A stretch of 15,026 nt of DNA from assembly GCA_003158705.1 (NCBI GenBank), contig PMKX01000148.1:1305-16330 (forward strand), written 5' to 3'. Below, one piece after another: positions 14,780 through 15,026 of the stretch. This DNA comes from Actinomycetota bacterium. GTDB lineage: Bacteria; Actinomycetota; Thermoleophilia; UBA2241. Made by a program: the position numbers and the translations under genes. The stretch's first letter is position 1. Each line of letters begins with the position of its first letter. Below the pieces are notes generated by a model that saw only the letters and a list, made by a program, of their open reading frames with translations, was not told the DNA's origin and did no database searches.

Positions 14780-14835
14780 CGGCGGCGGACGGGCTCAGTG
14801 TTTCACGTGTAACACTGCCGGCCCGTCCGCCGCCG
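14780..14835 (-). terminator. Strong two-stem inverted repeat between the last gene and mrp
   Basis: Arms 14780-14794 and 14821-14835 are perfect 15-bp complements ending in GACGGGC/GCCCGTC. Inside, CAGTGTT (14796-14802) and AACACTG (14811-14817) pair perfectly over 7 bp, leaving an 8-base loop with the palindrome CACGTG. It starts 26 bases after the stop of the partial minus-strand gene. It is a likely terminator for that gene, without a T-tract. Confidence 0.6.
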
Positions 14836-14861
14836 TCATGGTCTGCTACTCGGTCGCGGTG

Positions 14862-15026
14862 CTAGGCGCGCATGTTCACCGGCTCGGCATTGCCGGCGCC
14901 GGTCGAGTAGGTCTCCTTGAAGATCTCCATCAGGATCGGGGACTCGCGTACGCAGTTCAGCGAGATGGCCGCGTGGTGCTTGGTGTAGCCGTTGCCGATG
15001 ATCATGGTCGTGTCGGCGCCGATGCC
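14862..15026 (-). CDS. C-terminal fragment of an unrecognised protein
   Basis: The frame is open from the window edge (15026) to TAG at 14864-14862 and gives 54 residues. It begins GIGADTTMIIGNGYTKHHAA and ends with AGNAEPVNMRA. All but two codons end in G or C, which strongly supports real coding sequence. The paired histidines after GYTK and the NCVRE stretch look conserved and possibly functional, but I cannot name the family from this piece. It points in the same direction as mrp but is separated from it by a strong hairpin and mrp's own promoter-like element, so it is probably a separate transcription unit. Confidence 0.75.
   Translation of the reverse strand, partial: GIGADTTMIIGNGYTKHHAAISLNCVRESPILMEIFKETYSTGAGNAEPVNMRA

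Noticed and set aside
14620..14865. 81-codon plus-strand frame upstream of mrp
   Set aside because: It crosses the mrp start, its ribosome binding site and the strong palindrome, and the product is low-complexity Arg/Ala.
1..15026. Defence system, phage, transposon or CRISPR content
   Set aside because: No nuclease, integrase, transposase, terminal repeats or spaced repeat array was found; the interest is in signalling architecture.

Overview
The window is a GC-rich bacterial chromosome segment with strong G/C bias at third codon positions and frequent GTG/TTG starts. This fits a deep-branching high-GC lineage, most likely Actinomycetota (for example Thermoleophilia- or Coriobacteriia-like), but nothing seen here fixes the taxon. 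No mobile element, CRISPR array, tRNA or rRNA was recognised.

Left part (1-2290, plus strand): the 3' end of an enolase-superfamily gene carrying dipeptide-epimerase (L-Ala-D/L-Glu epimerase type) signatures. Fourteen bases later comes a ureohydrolase-fold (arginase/agmatinase) gene whose metal-binding motifs are partly lost, so it is probably a pseudoenzyme or an altered enzyme. Next is a plausible 57-residue orphan ORF followed by a TTCG-loop hairpin. A second, longer inverted repeat separates these genes from the converging minus-strand genes.

Centre (2291-13307, minus strand): two very large, soluble, paralogous signalling proteins arranged head to tail. The upstream one (1376 aa) has five GAF domains, then HD-GYP, a PDC/Cache-like segment and GGDEF. 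The downstream one (2259 aa) has a MerR/BldC-type DNA-binding domain, nine GAF domains, HD-GYP, the same PDC-like segment, GGDEF, and a C-terminal relic of a second HD-GYP domain without its HD motif. Both keep HD-GYP and GGEEF catalytic signatures and RxxD inhibitory sites. They therefore look like cytosolic hubs that could both make and degrade cyclic di-GMP in response to many small ligands, with one of them also able to bind DNA. Each is preceded by a 17-bp dyad with 6-5-6 geometry. The last GAF and the start of HD-GYP are far more similar between the two (about 84% identity) than the rest.

Right part (13308-15026): a 236-bp spacer with hairpins and a 35-bp tandem repeat that overlaps the stop codon of the next gene. 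That gene is a minus-strand Mrp/ApbC iron-sulfur carrier ATPase with a MIP18-type N-terminal domain, a good ribosome binding site and an extended -10 element. A very strong inverted repeat (15-bp plus 7-bp stems) then separates it from the C-terminal end of an unrecognised minus-strand gene running off the window.

The strongest candidate for something new is the paralogous pair of giant GAF/HD-GYP/GGDEF proteins, above all the DNA-binding one with nine GAF domains and a degenerate second HD domain.
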